Source: an uncultured Christensenellaceae bacterium (lineage in GTDB: Bacteria; Bacillota; Clostridia; Christensenellales; Pumilibacteraceae). Taken from it: a DNA stretch of 61,702 bases. The notes beneath the pieces were generated by a model. The model was given only the letters and a program-made list of their open reading frames with translations, ran no database searches and had not been told where the DNA came from. Positions within the stretch are counted from its first letter, which is position 1. Each line of letters begins with the position of its first letter. Where the stretch lies: contig CAJUKG010000007.1 in NCBI GenBank assembly GCA_910586925.1, positions 49,092 through 110,793 on the forward strand. Direction: 5' to 3'. This document shows positions 50,850 to 58,903 of this stretch, one piece after another. Position numbers and translations under genes: made by a program.

Positions 50850-52193
50850 CTAACCCTCGACAGCCGCCTCGCCGCTCGGCGCACCGTCCTTATCCGCTTT
50901 ATCGGGTATGGGCAAAGCGACCGACACCGTAAAAATATCGCCGCGCTGAAAAAACCCGATCTGACCGTCGTACTTGCCGACGACGTTTCTCATACTGCGA
51001 GTGCCGAATCCGTGTTCTTCGGCGTTGGGCTTGTCGGTGACGGGCAAGCCGTCGGTAAATTCGACTTTTCGCGATGTGTAGTTATACACGGTGAATACGC
51101 AGGTATCTTCCCTGCGCGTCACAGAAAGAGTGATCGTTCTGTCGGCGGGATCGCTTTCGTGCCGCACGCTCTCTATCGAATTTTCGAGCGCATTGCCGAC
51201 GAGCGAATATATATGGTGCGGTTTCATGAAACTCATCGCCTCGCCGTTCGCCGTGCAAATGAGCTGTATCCCGAGCCGCTCGCACAGCAAGGCTTTCTCG
51301 GACAGCACGACGTCGAGCGCGGGATTGCCGGTAAAATACGAGCTTTTCAGTATTTCGCTGTCGCCTTCCATTTCGGCGAGTTCTTCGTAATCGACTATGC
51401 CGCCGTGCTTGCGCTTGCTTATATCGTGATACTTGATCATGATTTTCTCGTTAGTGATCTTCGCCTGCTCGTACCGACGTTTATCCTTGCGCAACAGCTC
51501 TTGCAGCATGGCATTTTCGCGTTCGAGCTTTTGCTGTCTTATATTGAGCACTTCTGTGACTATCGTCGCAACGCCGAACAGCGACGATATGGCGAGCGTA
51601 TAGATCGTGTTGTCGAGCAGGAACCAGGACGACATTCGCGCGTAATGCGTCAAGAATATCGCGACCGCGACGAACCCCACCGTGCAGTACAGCAAAACTT
51701 TGCTGTTGAATACTATCTCGTCGTACTTTTTCAGATTTTTGACGAACAGGAAATACGTCGCCGTCGCACCCGATGCGAAAACTATCGGCATTTCGACATA
51801 GTAGTACATGAACAGCTCGTATTTGCCCAAACCGTACATGACGGCGTATATGATCATATATGCCACATTGCTGAATATGAACTGCACGCCGTGCGAACAC
51901 ACCACGTAAAAAATGCCGTGCCAAAATTTGAAGTCGAAGCTCAACATAACGACGCCGAACAGCAAAACGAGTACCAACACATAATTGAACACGTCGGGTA
52001 TCGGCAAATATCCGAACTTCATGAGCCACTGCGAGCCTGCGATCGCCGCCCAGCCGAGCAAATACCTGAGCCAAAACAGCTTGCGCTTTCCGAACACGGG
52101 GACGAAAAGGGTGCTCATTATAAAAAGCTGCGTCGCGAACTCGTTTCCGAAAAGGTCGAACACGGCAGCCATTACGCGGGTGTACGTAATCAT
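50850..52193 (-). CDS. AgrC-like GHKL sensor histidine kinase
   Basis: 447 residues. About six membrane segments in residues 8-205, then a short coiled coil and the kinase. The phosphoacceptor region is KYHDISKRKHGGI; the ATPase has N box GNALENSIES and G box GFGTRSMRN. This layout is typical of AgrC/ComD-type peptide receptors. No peptide-precursor or AgrB gene is seen nearby. Its start overlaps the stop of the LytTR regulator by four bases, so the two are one operon. Confidence 0.92.
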   Translation of the reverse strand: MITYTRVMAAVFDLFGNEFATQLFIMSTLFVPVFGKRKLFWLRYLLGWAAIAGSQWLMKFGYLPIPDVFNYVLVLVLLFGVVMLSFDFKFWHGIFYVVCSHGVQFIFSNVAYMIIYAVMYGLGKYELFMYYYVEMPIVFASGATATYFLFVKNLKKYDEIVFNSKVLLYCTVGFVAVAIFLTHYARMSSWFLLDNTIYTLAISSLFGVATIVTEVLNIRQQKLERENAMLQELLRKDKRRYEQAKITNEKIMIKYHDISKRKHGGIVDYEELAEMEGDSEILKSSYFTGNPALDVVLSEKALLCERLGIQLICTANGEAMSFMKPHHIYSLVGNALENSIESVRHESDPADRTITLSVTRREDTCVFTVYNYTSRKVEFTDGLPVTDKPNAEEHGFGTRSMRNVVGKYDGQIGFFQRGDIFTVSVALPIPDKADKDGAPSGEAAVEG

Positions 52194-52942
52194 ACAATAC
52201 CTCCCGCGCTTCCCATGTACCGAACGAACGAATCGGAAAACTGCTTGTAGAACTTCCTGCTCACGGGCAATACCTTGTTGCCGTGCAGGTACACTTCTTT
52301 GTTTTTAAGCGCGGTGATGTGCCGCAGGTTGACAAGATACGCCGCACTGCACTGCGAAAAATCGAATGGCGCAAGGTCCGCGCACACGCCGCGCATTGTG
52401 CCGCGCACGCGATGCTCTACATGCTCGCCGTTCACAAGCGTATGGAATATTATATTGTGGATCTGTACTTCTATGTACACTATATCGGACACGAGCACGA
52501 CTTCTATCCCATGCTCCGTCTTGATGCGCAATTTTTGCGCCTGTCTGCTCTTGAGCGATTCGAAAGTGCGGTCGAGATTGCGTCTGAAAACACGCTCGTC
52601 GATCGGCTTGACGAGATACCCCACCGCATTCACTTCGTACCCTTTGACTGCGTACTGCGCATAATGCGTGACGAAAATTATCGCCGCGGCACTGCCGGCG
52701 TCGCGCACGCGTTTAGCCGTCTGTAACCCGTTCGCACCCGGCATGTTTATATCCAAAAAAATTATATCGAAATGATCGGGCGAGTCGTTTAAGAACTCGT
52801 CGCCGCTGCCGTAGGTACAAATATTGAATTCAAAAGTGTACCCCCCCCCGCGATTTTTGTCATCTTTGTAACGCGTAAGCATATCCGACAGGGCTTGCAC
52901 CACGTCCGGCTCGTCATCCACTATTCCTATCTTGTAGACCAT
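52190..52942 (-). CDS. LytTR-family response regulator (AgrA-like) with a G9 tract
   Basis: 250 residues. Receiver domain (1-125) with IVDDEPD and phosphoacceptor D64 in IIFLDINMPG, T in FVTHYA and K in LVKPID; LytTR DNA-binding domain from about 145 (RIKTEHGIEVVLVSDIVYIE; QCSAAYLVNLRHI; KVLPVSRKFYKQF). Codons 31-34 (R-G-G-G) are written with nine consecutive G on the coding strand (52849-52841), an unusual homopolymer in a coding region of this kind and a slippage hot spot. GGAGG lies near the ATG. Confidence 0.94.
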   Translation of the reverse strand: MVYKIGIVDDEPDVVQALSDMLTRYKDDKNRGGGYTFEFNICTYGSGDEFLNDSPDHFDIIFLDINMPGANGLQTAKRVRDAGSAAAIIFVTHYAQYAVKGYEVNAVGYLVKPIDERVFRRNLDRTFESLKSRQAQKLRIKTEHGIEVVLVSDIVYIEVQIHNIIFHTLVNGEHVEHRVRGTMRGVCADLAPFDFSQCSAAYLVNLRHITALKNKEVYLHGNKVLPVSRKFYKQFSDSFVRYMGSAGGIV

Positions 52943-53033
52943 GCTTCCTCCTACCCGTGCCGTCGGACTGTCCGATTGTCGCCATATCCCGCTTGCTCAC
53001 CGTCACCGTGTCGAAAAACCTATATTTTGATAT

Positions 53034-53062
53034 ATATTAGCATAATTTATGCCGATTGTCAA
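53034..53062 (-). promoter_or_regulatory. Promoter of the AgrA/AgrC-like operon
   Basis: TTGACA (53062-53057), 17-base spacer, TAATAT (53039-53034), about 90 bases before the start codon. Confidence 0.8.
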
Positions 53063-53149
53063 CACGTTCGCGAAAATTTATCGCGCGTTTTTCGCGTCGC
53101 ACCGATTTTTTCGCCGTTATTCGCTTTCCGCCGCTTGCTTTATGTGCCC

Positions 53150-53359
53150 TTACGTTACCCGTTCCGTAGCTCCCGTCGCCCCCGTCGCACCCGTCGGTCC
53201 CGTCGGACCTACCGCGCCGTCCGCACCTGCGGGACCCTGCAATCCCTGTATGCCCTGTTCGCCCTGCGGTCCCGTTGCGCCCGTCGCGCCTGTCGCGCCC
53301 GCAATGCCTTGTACGCCTTGCGGACCGGTAGGACCCGTCGGTCCGGTTGCTCTTTTGCT
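53150..53359 (-). pseudogene. Truncated collagen-like Gly-X-Y tract, in frame behind recombinase copy 2
   Basis: The frame reads SKRATGPTGPTGPQGVQGIA and goes on as Gly-X-Y triplets to GATERVT and a stop at 53150. It is in the same frame as the recombinase directly upstream, separated only by that gene's TAA. It is closely similar to the tract at 36342-36768 (shared GPQGEQG, QGLQGPAGADGAVGPTG) but lacks the C-terminal domain. The tract is GC-rich like the chromosome, while the recombinase next to it is AT-rich, so the composition changes right at the junction. Most likely a chromosomal gene broken by the element. Confidence 0.75.
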
Positions 53360-54994
53360 TTAAGGGACAGTTTTTACTCTTTTTAGCTGATATTCTTCAA
53401 GACTTTCGCCTTTTCGGAATTTATAGTGAATATCGATCTCGCGTTCTACGTTGTCTGCGACCTTTTCGCCTACGGCTATGTAGTCGATAAGCTGTAAGCA
53501 CATCTCGCGCGTAAGGCTCTCGCCTTTACCATAGCATTTCAGTCTGCGTATGTATTCCTCTGCATCCTCGTCGTCTTTATTTGATTCGGCAAGGCGTTTT
53601 TCAATCTCGCCGATTGTTCGTTGTACCGACTCCTTTTCGGCTTGGTACTTTTCGCAAAGGCTTATACAAACGCTTTCAGGCATCTTTCCCAACACCCTTT
53701 CTTCAAACGCGATTTGTATTAACTTGTCTAATTCGACAAGTCTGTTTTTGTTTGCTTTGAGTTGCTTTTCGTCGGAATAACGGCTCTGCTCGGTATGCTT
53801 TGAACGCTCTCTCAAAAACCGCTCTTTAACTTTCGTTTCATCAATCTCCACTTCTTCTAATAATGAGTGAATATCGTCCAAAACCAATGCTTCAAGTAGC
53901 TGTTCCGTGATGTGATGCGACGTGCAATACTTCTTTCCGAGATCGACATAAGTCCGGCACACAAAACAATTATGAACGTCTTTGGCTGATTTGAATTTGA
54001 GTTTTTTACCGCAATTCGGACAAACGACCAACCCCGATAACGGATGCACCACGTTTGATTTATCAGACCGTCCGCGCTTACCCTCATAGGTCGTCTGTAC
54101 TTTATCCCAAATCTCTTTGCTTATGATTGGCTCGTGGGCGTTCTCATTTATAATCCACTCACTTTCGGGTATCTGTACAACCTTATGATTTTTATAAGAT
54201 ACTCGCGTCGTCTTATGCTGTATCGTATGCCCGATATATGTGGGATTTGAAAGTATCCACCTAATTGTTTCGGGATTCCAATACGGTTTACAAGGTCTGT
54301 TCCATTTACCGCCATCGAGCTTGGTATAGTACGTTGCGGGATTGGGTATTCCCTCGTCCGTTAAAATTCTCGCAATCGTCCGAGCCGAATGTCCCTGCAA
54401 TCGCAAATCATATATGCGCCTTATAACAGCCGCCGCTTCTTCGTCAATTACTGCCGTGCGGCTTTCGTCATCGCCTGCTCTGTACCCGTATGGATAATTC
54501 CAATTCGTGTACTTGCCCGAACGCTGACTCGATTCCAATACCGCTCTTATCTTTTTGCTTGTATTAGCCGCGTGCCACTCGTTAAACACGTTCATTATAG
54601 GCATCATATCCATTGCGGTACTTGTTCTGTCTGCGGTATCTACGTTATCGTTGATTGCAATAAACCGTATTCCGTAAGCAGGAAATATGTAGTCTATGTA
54701 CTGTCCGACTTCGATATAGTTACGACCGAACCGTGATAAATCTTTTACGATAATCGTATCTATTTTACCTGACTTTGCATCATCTAACAATCGTTGCACG
54801 TCGGGGCGGTCGAAGTTTGTTCCCGAATATCCGTCGTCCGCATACTCGTCCACCACATTGAATCCGTGTTCTTCGGCATATTGTCGTAACAGTATTCCTT
54901 GATGCTCGATAGACATAGATTCGCCTGCTTTCTCGTCCTCTTTTGAAAGACGTTTATAAAGACCTGTTTTATTAAGTTGTTTTTGCTTTGACAT
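53360..54994 (-). CDS. Large serine recombinase (TndX/TnpX type), copy 2
   Basis: 544 residues. Catalytic S17 in GLYKRLSKEDEKAGES, VVKDLSRFGRNYI-type segment, recombinase domain (IPNPATYYTKLDGGK), zinc ribbon CPNCGKKLKFKS plus CRTYVDLGKKYC, coiled coil 385-470. Clearly homologous along its whole length to the recombinase at 36811-38418, but AT-rich in codon use, so it arrived later or from elsewhere. AGGAGG lies four bases before the ATG. A TnpW-like gene precedes it and a collagen-like tract follows it, as for copy 1. It probably integrated this element. Confidence 0.95.
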   Translation of the reverse strand: MSKQKQLNKTGLYKRLSKEDEKAGESMSIEHQGILLRQYAEEHGFNVVDEYADDGYSGTNFDRPDVQRLLDDAKSGKIDTIIVKDLSRFGRNYIEVGQYIDYIFPAYGIRFIAINDNVDTADRTSTAMDMMPIMNVFNEWHAANTSKKIRAVLESSQRSGKYTNWNYPYGYRAGDDESRTAVIDEEAAAVIRRIYDLRLQGHSARTIARILTDEGIPNPATYYTKLDGGKWNRPCKPYWNPETIRWILSNPTYIGHTIQHKTTRVSYKNHKVVQIPESEWIINENAHEPIISKEIWDKVQTTYEGKRGRSDKSNVVHPLSGLVVCPNCGKKLKFKSAKDVHNCFVCRTYVDLGKKYCTSHHITEQLLEALVLDDIHSLLEEVEIDETKVKERFLRERSKHTEQSRYSDEKQLKANKNRLVELDKLIQIAFEERVLGKMPESVCISLCEKYQAEKESVQRTIGEIEKRLAESNKDDEDAEEYIRRLKCYGKGESLTREMCLQLIDYIAVGEKVADNVEREIDIHYKFRKGESLEEYQLKRVKTVP

Positions 54995-55037
54995 TTAACC
55001 TCCTTTTCTGTCAAAGCAATTAAGTTATGGTATATGT

Positions 55038-55066
55038 ATTATACCACAACTCACTTGACTTTGCAA
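55038..55066 (-). promoter_or_regulatory. Promoter before recombinase copy 2
   Basis: TTGCAA (55066-55061), 17-base spacer, TATAAT (55043-55038), about 44 bases before the recombinase start. It places the recombinase in its own transcript, separate from the TnpW-like gene upstream. Confidence 0.8.
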
Positions 55067-55092
55067 GACTCTTGATTGAATTTTACGAATAA

Positions 55093-55278
55093 TTATAAGC
55101 CCATTTCTCTATTGGCACGGCTGATTGCAATCTCCGTCATAAGAGTGCTTAAATCTTGGTTGCCCTCAAAATGTCTTGTAATTAAAAAACGCTTCCCGTT
55201 TATTACACATCTGCGTTGGGAAGTCGGATAATCTTCTGTGTGATTTTTTATTTTATCTGTTTTTTTATTTGCTTCCAT
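55093..55278 (-). CDS. TnpW-like small protein, copy 2
   Basis: 61 residues. RRCVINGKRFLITRHFEGNQDL matches the copy at 38421-38600 and sits at the same place before a serine recombinase. A Lys-rich N-terminus. Strong ribosome site AGGGGG three bases before the ATG. Confidence 0.75.
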   Translation of the reverse strand: MEANKKTDKIKNHTEDYPTSQRRCVINGKRFLITRHFEGNQDLSTLMTEIAISRANREMGL

Positions 55279-55381
55279 ATTCCCCCTTTTTCGTTTAGGC
55301 GAATAATACTCCCTATAACTATATGAACGGACTGCTTGTCTGTGTAACTTGTCCGCGCATAAAAATTACGAACACAAAGAT

Positions 55382-55411
55382 AATGGCGAGAGCTAAACTG
55401 CTCTCGCCATT
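55382..55411 (-). terminator. Stem-loop ending the tnpV operon
   Basis: Perfect 11-bp arms AATGGCGAGAG / CTCTCGCCATT with an 8-base loop; the minus side continues ATCTTTGTGTT. The T run is weak, so termination efficiency is uncertain. Confidence 0.6.
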
Positions 55412-55457
55412 GCTTGAATTATTCAATTGTTATTATTTGGGGCAACTGCCCCGTAGC

Positions 55458-55673
55458 TTATTTCTCGTATTGCGCTTTCAACGCTTCAAAACCTGCCGTT
55501 ATGACTGCGACCTTTGTTACATTATGCTTGATTAAGAACTCGTCAATTTCGTCCGCAAACTCGCGGCTTACACTCGTTCCCCATACCTTGCTTTTTGATT
55601 TACGTTCTTCCTTATGCTTTGCTTCGTAAGTGCGCTTCCGTTCTCTTTCGGGTGTATCTTCCTTGCGTTCCAT
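55458..55673 (-). CDS. Small putative ribbon-helix-helix protein, copy 1
   Basis: 71 residues. A basic N-terminus is followed by SKVWGTSVSREFADEIDEFL and VTKVAVITAGFEALK, a strand-helix-helix pattern like Arc/CopG DNA-binding proteins. It is homologous to the protein at 60867-61088. Its start codon overlaps the stop of the resolvase-domain gene by one base (TAATG). Likely autoregulator of the tnpV operon (inference; see the shared operator). Confidence 0.7.
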   Translation of the reverse strand: MERKEDTPERERKRTYEAKHKEERKSKSKVWGTSVSREFADEIDEFLIKHNVTKVAVITAGFEALKAQYEK

Positions 55674-56080
55674 TATGCAAATCCTTTTGTTTTAGTCGCT
55701 AAATATAATAGCATATTTTCAATAGGCTCGTCAATGTTTTGCCTATCCGTTGCGGTAAGCGATACCCCGTACTTTTCCAACTTGTCGCAAACTTTACGAT
55801 AAATCTTTAACTTACGAGCCAAGTGGCTTTGCGTTAAAATAAGAACTTCATTAACCTTACCGAGCTTACAATCTTTGAACAAACGCTTCAATTCGGGACG
55901 ACGGAATTTGCAACCGCTGTAACCGTTGTCGATATACTTATCCGCTACCGTTCCGCCGTGTTCGCAAACATACTGTTCGAGCTTTTCAGACAACGCTCGT
56001 AACTCGCTTGAGTCTGTCTTGCTTGCTTTGCGTATGTATATGGCAAATCTTTTATCGGTCATACTTTTCTCATTACACAT
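55673..56080 (-). CDS. Serine-resolvase catalytic domain only, 135 residues
   Basis: Matches the N-terminal resolvase domain (YIRKASKTDSSELRALSEKL with candidate S20; DNGYSGCKFRRPELKRLF; ILTQSHLARKLKIYRKV) and stops at the end of it, with no helix-turn-helix or zinc ribbon. The active-site loop around the serine and the usual LxRFGR segment (here LTQSHLARKL) are divergent. It lies between tnpV and the ribbon-helix-helix gene with overlapping ends, so it is a designed operon member and not an obvious truncation. An in-frame ATG at 56062 is an alternative start. Confidence 0.75.
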   Translation of the reverse strand: MCNEKSMTDKRFAIYIRKASKTDSSELRALSEKLEQYVCEHGGTVADKYIDNGYSGCKFRRPELKRLFKDCKLGKVNEVLILTQSHLARKLKIYRKVCDKLEKYGVSLTATDRQNIDEPIENMLLYLATKTKGFA

Positions 56081-56426
56081 AAATAAGCTCGTTCAAGATT
56101 TCCTCGTCAATTCGGTTTTTGATTTCCGCTTCGATTTGCAAATCTTTCATAAACTCGCCCGTCTTTTTGAATTGTGGCGACGCGGACAGTTTTGCGTACA
56201 TCGTTTCGTACATACTGTCTGCTTGCTTATCAATACTGTGCAAGTATTCGGGAAGATTGGCGATAGTCCAATCAATATCCTTTTCTTTAAGGTATTGCAA
56301 TTTCAGCGTTCCCCACTTACCGTACACCTGCGGTTTCTGCTCTACCATTGTTTGGTACAACTTGATTTCCGCAACGGTCATACCCTCGTCGCTCTGCGCC
56401 TTTCTCAAAATCTCTGCCTTGTTCAT
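56073..56426 (-). CDS. TnpV-like transposon protein
   Basis: 117 residues. QVYGKWGTLKLQYLKEKDID and NLPEYLHSIDKQADSMYETM follow the pattern of TnpV-family proteins of Tn4451-like elements, whose role is unsettled. The ATG at 56426 has AGGAGG five bases upstream; longer in-frame sequence overlaps the promoter and is not coding. First gene of a three-gene overlapping operon. Confidence 0.8.
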   Translation of the reverse strand: MNKAEILRKAQSDEGMTVAEIKLYQTMVEQKPQVYGKWGTLKLQYLKEKDIDWTIANLPEYLHSIDKQADSMYETMYAKLSASPQFKKTGEFMKDLQIEAEIKNRIDEEILNELIYV

Positions 56427-56451
56427 AATAACCTCCTGCGGTTTATATTCT

Positions 56452-56506
56452 CGTCGTATTGATACGACGGTATAATTATTATAGTCTTGTTCGCTTCTTT
56501 TGTCAA
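56452..56506 (-). promoter_or_regulatory. tnpV promoter with a palindromic operator at +3
   Basis: TTGACA (56506-56501), 17-base spacer, TATAAT (56483-56478). An 18-bp palindrome, CGTCGTATTGATACGACG, lies at 56452-56469, just after the expected start site. Its core TCAATACGAC recurs at the same position of the promoter at 61116-61165. Confidence 0.85.
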
Positions 56507-56597
56507 TAGGTTTCGCGCAAGTTTCTCGGCGAATCATCAAAAAATTTTATCGGTTTGAGTTGCGCCCGTTGTCGAGCGCAACATACCGATATTCTTT

Positions 56598-58631
56598 TTA
56601 CGTTACAAGTGCCGCAATTCCTCTAATAAGGAAAGGACACGCAACTACAATTACTGCGATAACCACCAAGCCGATTACATAGTTGACAAGCATTTTCTTC
56701 GCTTTCTCTTTTTCCTCGTTTTTGTGGGCTATGGCAATCATAACGCCGATAACAATACTCCAAATTCCTGCCGAAGCTAAAAGCACCCACCACATATATG
56801 GCTCGTACTGCTCAAAAAGATATTCAACGTAATTTGTTACTTCCTCGTACTGATCGCCAAGTTCCTGCGTGTAGCTATGATGACAAACCGTACAAGTATA
56901 TGTCCTTATAGTCTTACCGTTAACCGAACTTGATTCCGTTATATTATAATTATGCCCGTTGGCAGAGATTTTTGTATCAAAAGTATGACCGCAACTCTCG
57001 CAAGTGCTTCTGCGTAGTCCGTCTACCGTGCAAGTAGGCGCGGTTACGACCTCGTTATTATAATTATGTCCCGTCGGGTATGTTCCGTCCGTTTCGTGAT
57101 AGCCGCTACCGCACACTTGACAAGTGAATACCGTTTTACCGAAATCCGTACAAGTCGCAGGCATATACGTTGCTTCGTAGTTATGACCGAGTGGATTTGT
57201 GTAGTTGTCGGTATAACTATCGCCGCAACGGGTACAAGTATAAACGGTATAACCACCGTTCGTACAGGTTGCTACTGTCGTGGACGCAACGTAATAATGT
57301 CCCGTTTCCTCTATGGAATAATCGGTATATTTGTTTCCGCATTGAACGCAATCATACTGCAAATAACCGCCGCTTGTACAAGTAGGCTTTTCCATCGTCT
57401 GAACATAGTAGTGGTCTATTTTATAAGGGTAAACCGCACTTTTGGTATTGGACGAAAGTTTAATAGTATGTTCGCCTTCCGTTCTAATCCACGCCCCTTT
57501 TGTGTACGGCTTGTCGTCGAGCGTTGCCGTCCAAGACGCTCTGTCCCAAGTAAAGTACACGCTGTTGTCGGTATCGGATTTTACAAACTCGCCGCTTAAT
57601 TCCGCTCCGACCGTTACCCACATTTCGCTTGTTGCGTTGCCATAATCGTCTACGGCATAAAAATAATATATACCCTCTTCCGCTGTATCTTTTACCGTAT
57701 AACTCGCGCCGCTTGTTTCCCATACGGCATTGTCTTTTTTGTGGTACAGTTTTACATTGCCCGAATTGTCGCTCGCGGTAACGGTAAACTCGCCGTTCGT
57801 ATTTGTTCCGAACTCGGCGTTTTCACACGATACCATCGGTACAGTATCGTCAAAATTCACATAATAATACGACGATTTATTTCCGGCTATATCCGTAGCA
57901 TAAAATGTATATCTGCCGTTGGCGTTTCCTCTGCCTACCGTTTTATATGTATCGTTCACGGGACGAAACACATTATCGTTAGGCGTTCTCATAAAGATAT
58001 TCTTCACGCCGCTTGAACCATCGTTCGACATTACCGTAAACGGATCATTCGTAAGCATACCCGTCTGCGACAGACTCGCGCCCGTTATTGTCGGTGCATC
58101 GGTATCTACCGTAAAATAACAGTACAGCGAGAAACCCCAATGCCATTGCGTATATCCTCCGCCGCTTGAATACGAGTATGTCATTATAACGCGATATAGA
58201 CCGTCAGACAATGTAGCCGTAACACTTCCTTTACCCGTAGTAACGGCGCTCGAATATTCGTCGTATATCGTCAGCGTATATTTCGATTGCGAACCCGTAA
58301 ACGTTACGGTTGAAGCGTTTATAAAATCCTTATTGTTCAAAACCGCCTTACCCGATGCGCTCGAAGATAACGAAAACGACATGCTTACATTTTCGTGCGT
58401 GTTACCCAAACTTGTCGTTGCCGTTACCACTGCCGCATCGGTTATATCTCTCGTATATCCGCCGCCCCACATAGATTGCGAATATGTACCGTTTAACAAT
58501 ACCGTAGTTTGCGCAGTTGCCGCACTTGCCGTAGTTTCACCTTTCGGCACAAATAAGATAAGAATCGCAAGCAATGCCATAAGCACAATAAATATCGCGC
58601 CCGTCAAGAAGCCTTTTGTCTTTACTTTCAT
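56598..58631 (-). CDS. Surface protein with CxxC repeats fused to a TrbC/VirB2 pilin-like C-terminus
   Basis: 677 residues. Signal anchor at 8-30. Residues 35-370 are beta-rich, Ig-like (DGLYRVIMTYSYSSGGG; TFYATDIAGNKSSYYY; YYFYAVDDYGNATSEM). Residues about 415-590 hold five repeats of about 33 residues with consensus GHNY...PTCT..G...TCxxCG, each with two CxxC-type cysteines. The last about 85 residues have two hydrophobic helices (WWVLLASAGIWSIVIGVMIA and YVIGLVVIAVIVVACPFLI) joined by a Lys/Glu loop, like TrbC/VirB2 pilins or the small pilin-like proteins of Gram-positive conjugative elements. It directly follows the virB4 remnant (stop and start adjacent), supporting a transfer role. AGGAGG lies four bases before the ATG. 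Confidence 0.75.
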   Translation of the reverse strand: MKVKTKGFLTGAIFIVLMALLAILILFVPKGETTASAATAQTTVLLNGTYSQSMWGGGYTRDITDAAVVTATTSLGNTHENVSMSFSLSSSASGKAVLNNKDFINASTVTFTGSQSKYTLTIYDEYSSAVTTGKGSVTATLSDGLYRVIMTYSYSSGGGYTQWHWGFSLYCYFTVDTDAPTITGASLSQTGMLTNDPFTVMSNDGSSGVKNIFMRTPNDNVFRPVNDTYKTVGRGNANGRYTFYATDIAGNKSSYYYVNFDDTVPMVSCENAEFGTNTNGEFTVTASDNSGNVKLYHKKDNAVWETSGASYTVKDTAEEGIYYFYAVDDYGNATSEMWVTVGAELSGEFVKSDTDNSVYFTWDRASWTATLDDKPYTKGAWIRTEGEHTIKLSSNTKSAVYPYKIDHYYVQTMEKPTCTSGGYLQYDCVQCGNKYTDYSIEETGHYYVASTTVATCTNGGYTVYTCTRCGDSYTDNYTNPLGHNYEATYMPATCTDFGKTVFTCQVCGSGYHETDGTYPTGHNYNNEVVTAPTCTVDGLRRSTCESCGHTFDTKISANGHNYNITESSSVNGKTIRTYTCTVCHHSYTQELGDQYEEVTNYVEYLFEQYEPYMWWVLLASAGIWSIVIGVMIAIAHKNEEKEKAKKMLVNYVIGLVVIAVIVVACPFLIRGIAALVT

Positions 58632-58895
58632 TTATTCCTCCTCTTTCTTTTCTTCGCTGAATAGCTCCCTTGCGTAGTTTCCCGCTTGTATGCGAACACA
58701 AGCGCGAAGCTCGGTTGAGCCTACAAAGAACGCCTGTCCCGTAACCGCCGAGATAATCATTCGCTGTTCCTCGTCGTTAAAACTGTCGCCTGCCCTATAC
58801 ACATCGAGTACATCTTTCATATCGGGAGCGGACAGCTTGAATATAAATGCGTAGTAGCCATAGGGAACTACCACGCATTCGTTTGAGAAGAAATA
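58632..58895 (-). pseudogene. virB4/traE-type ATPase, 3' remnant
   Basis: About 87 codons of open frame without a proper start: FFSNECVVVPYGYYAFIFKLS then SFNDEEQRMIISAVTGQAFF and VGSTELRACVRIQA. The NDEEQRMIISAVTGQAFFVG segment resembles the C-terminal end of VirB4/TraE conjugation ATPases (the region after the Walker B and motif D/E segments). The reading frame closes near 58897, directly behind the serine recombinase stop at 58904. Its stop abuts the ATG of the pilin-like gene. A GTG at 58874 could restart it. Most likely the 3' end of a gene split by insertion. Confidence 0.6.
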
Positions 58896-58903
58896 TTAAG
58901 TTA

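Noticed and set aside
53049..53363. Plus-strand proline-rich collagen-like frame
   Set aside because: The minus-strand frame gives clean Gly-X-Y triplets continuous with the recombinase frame; the plus frame is its shadow.
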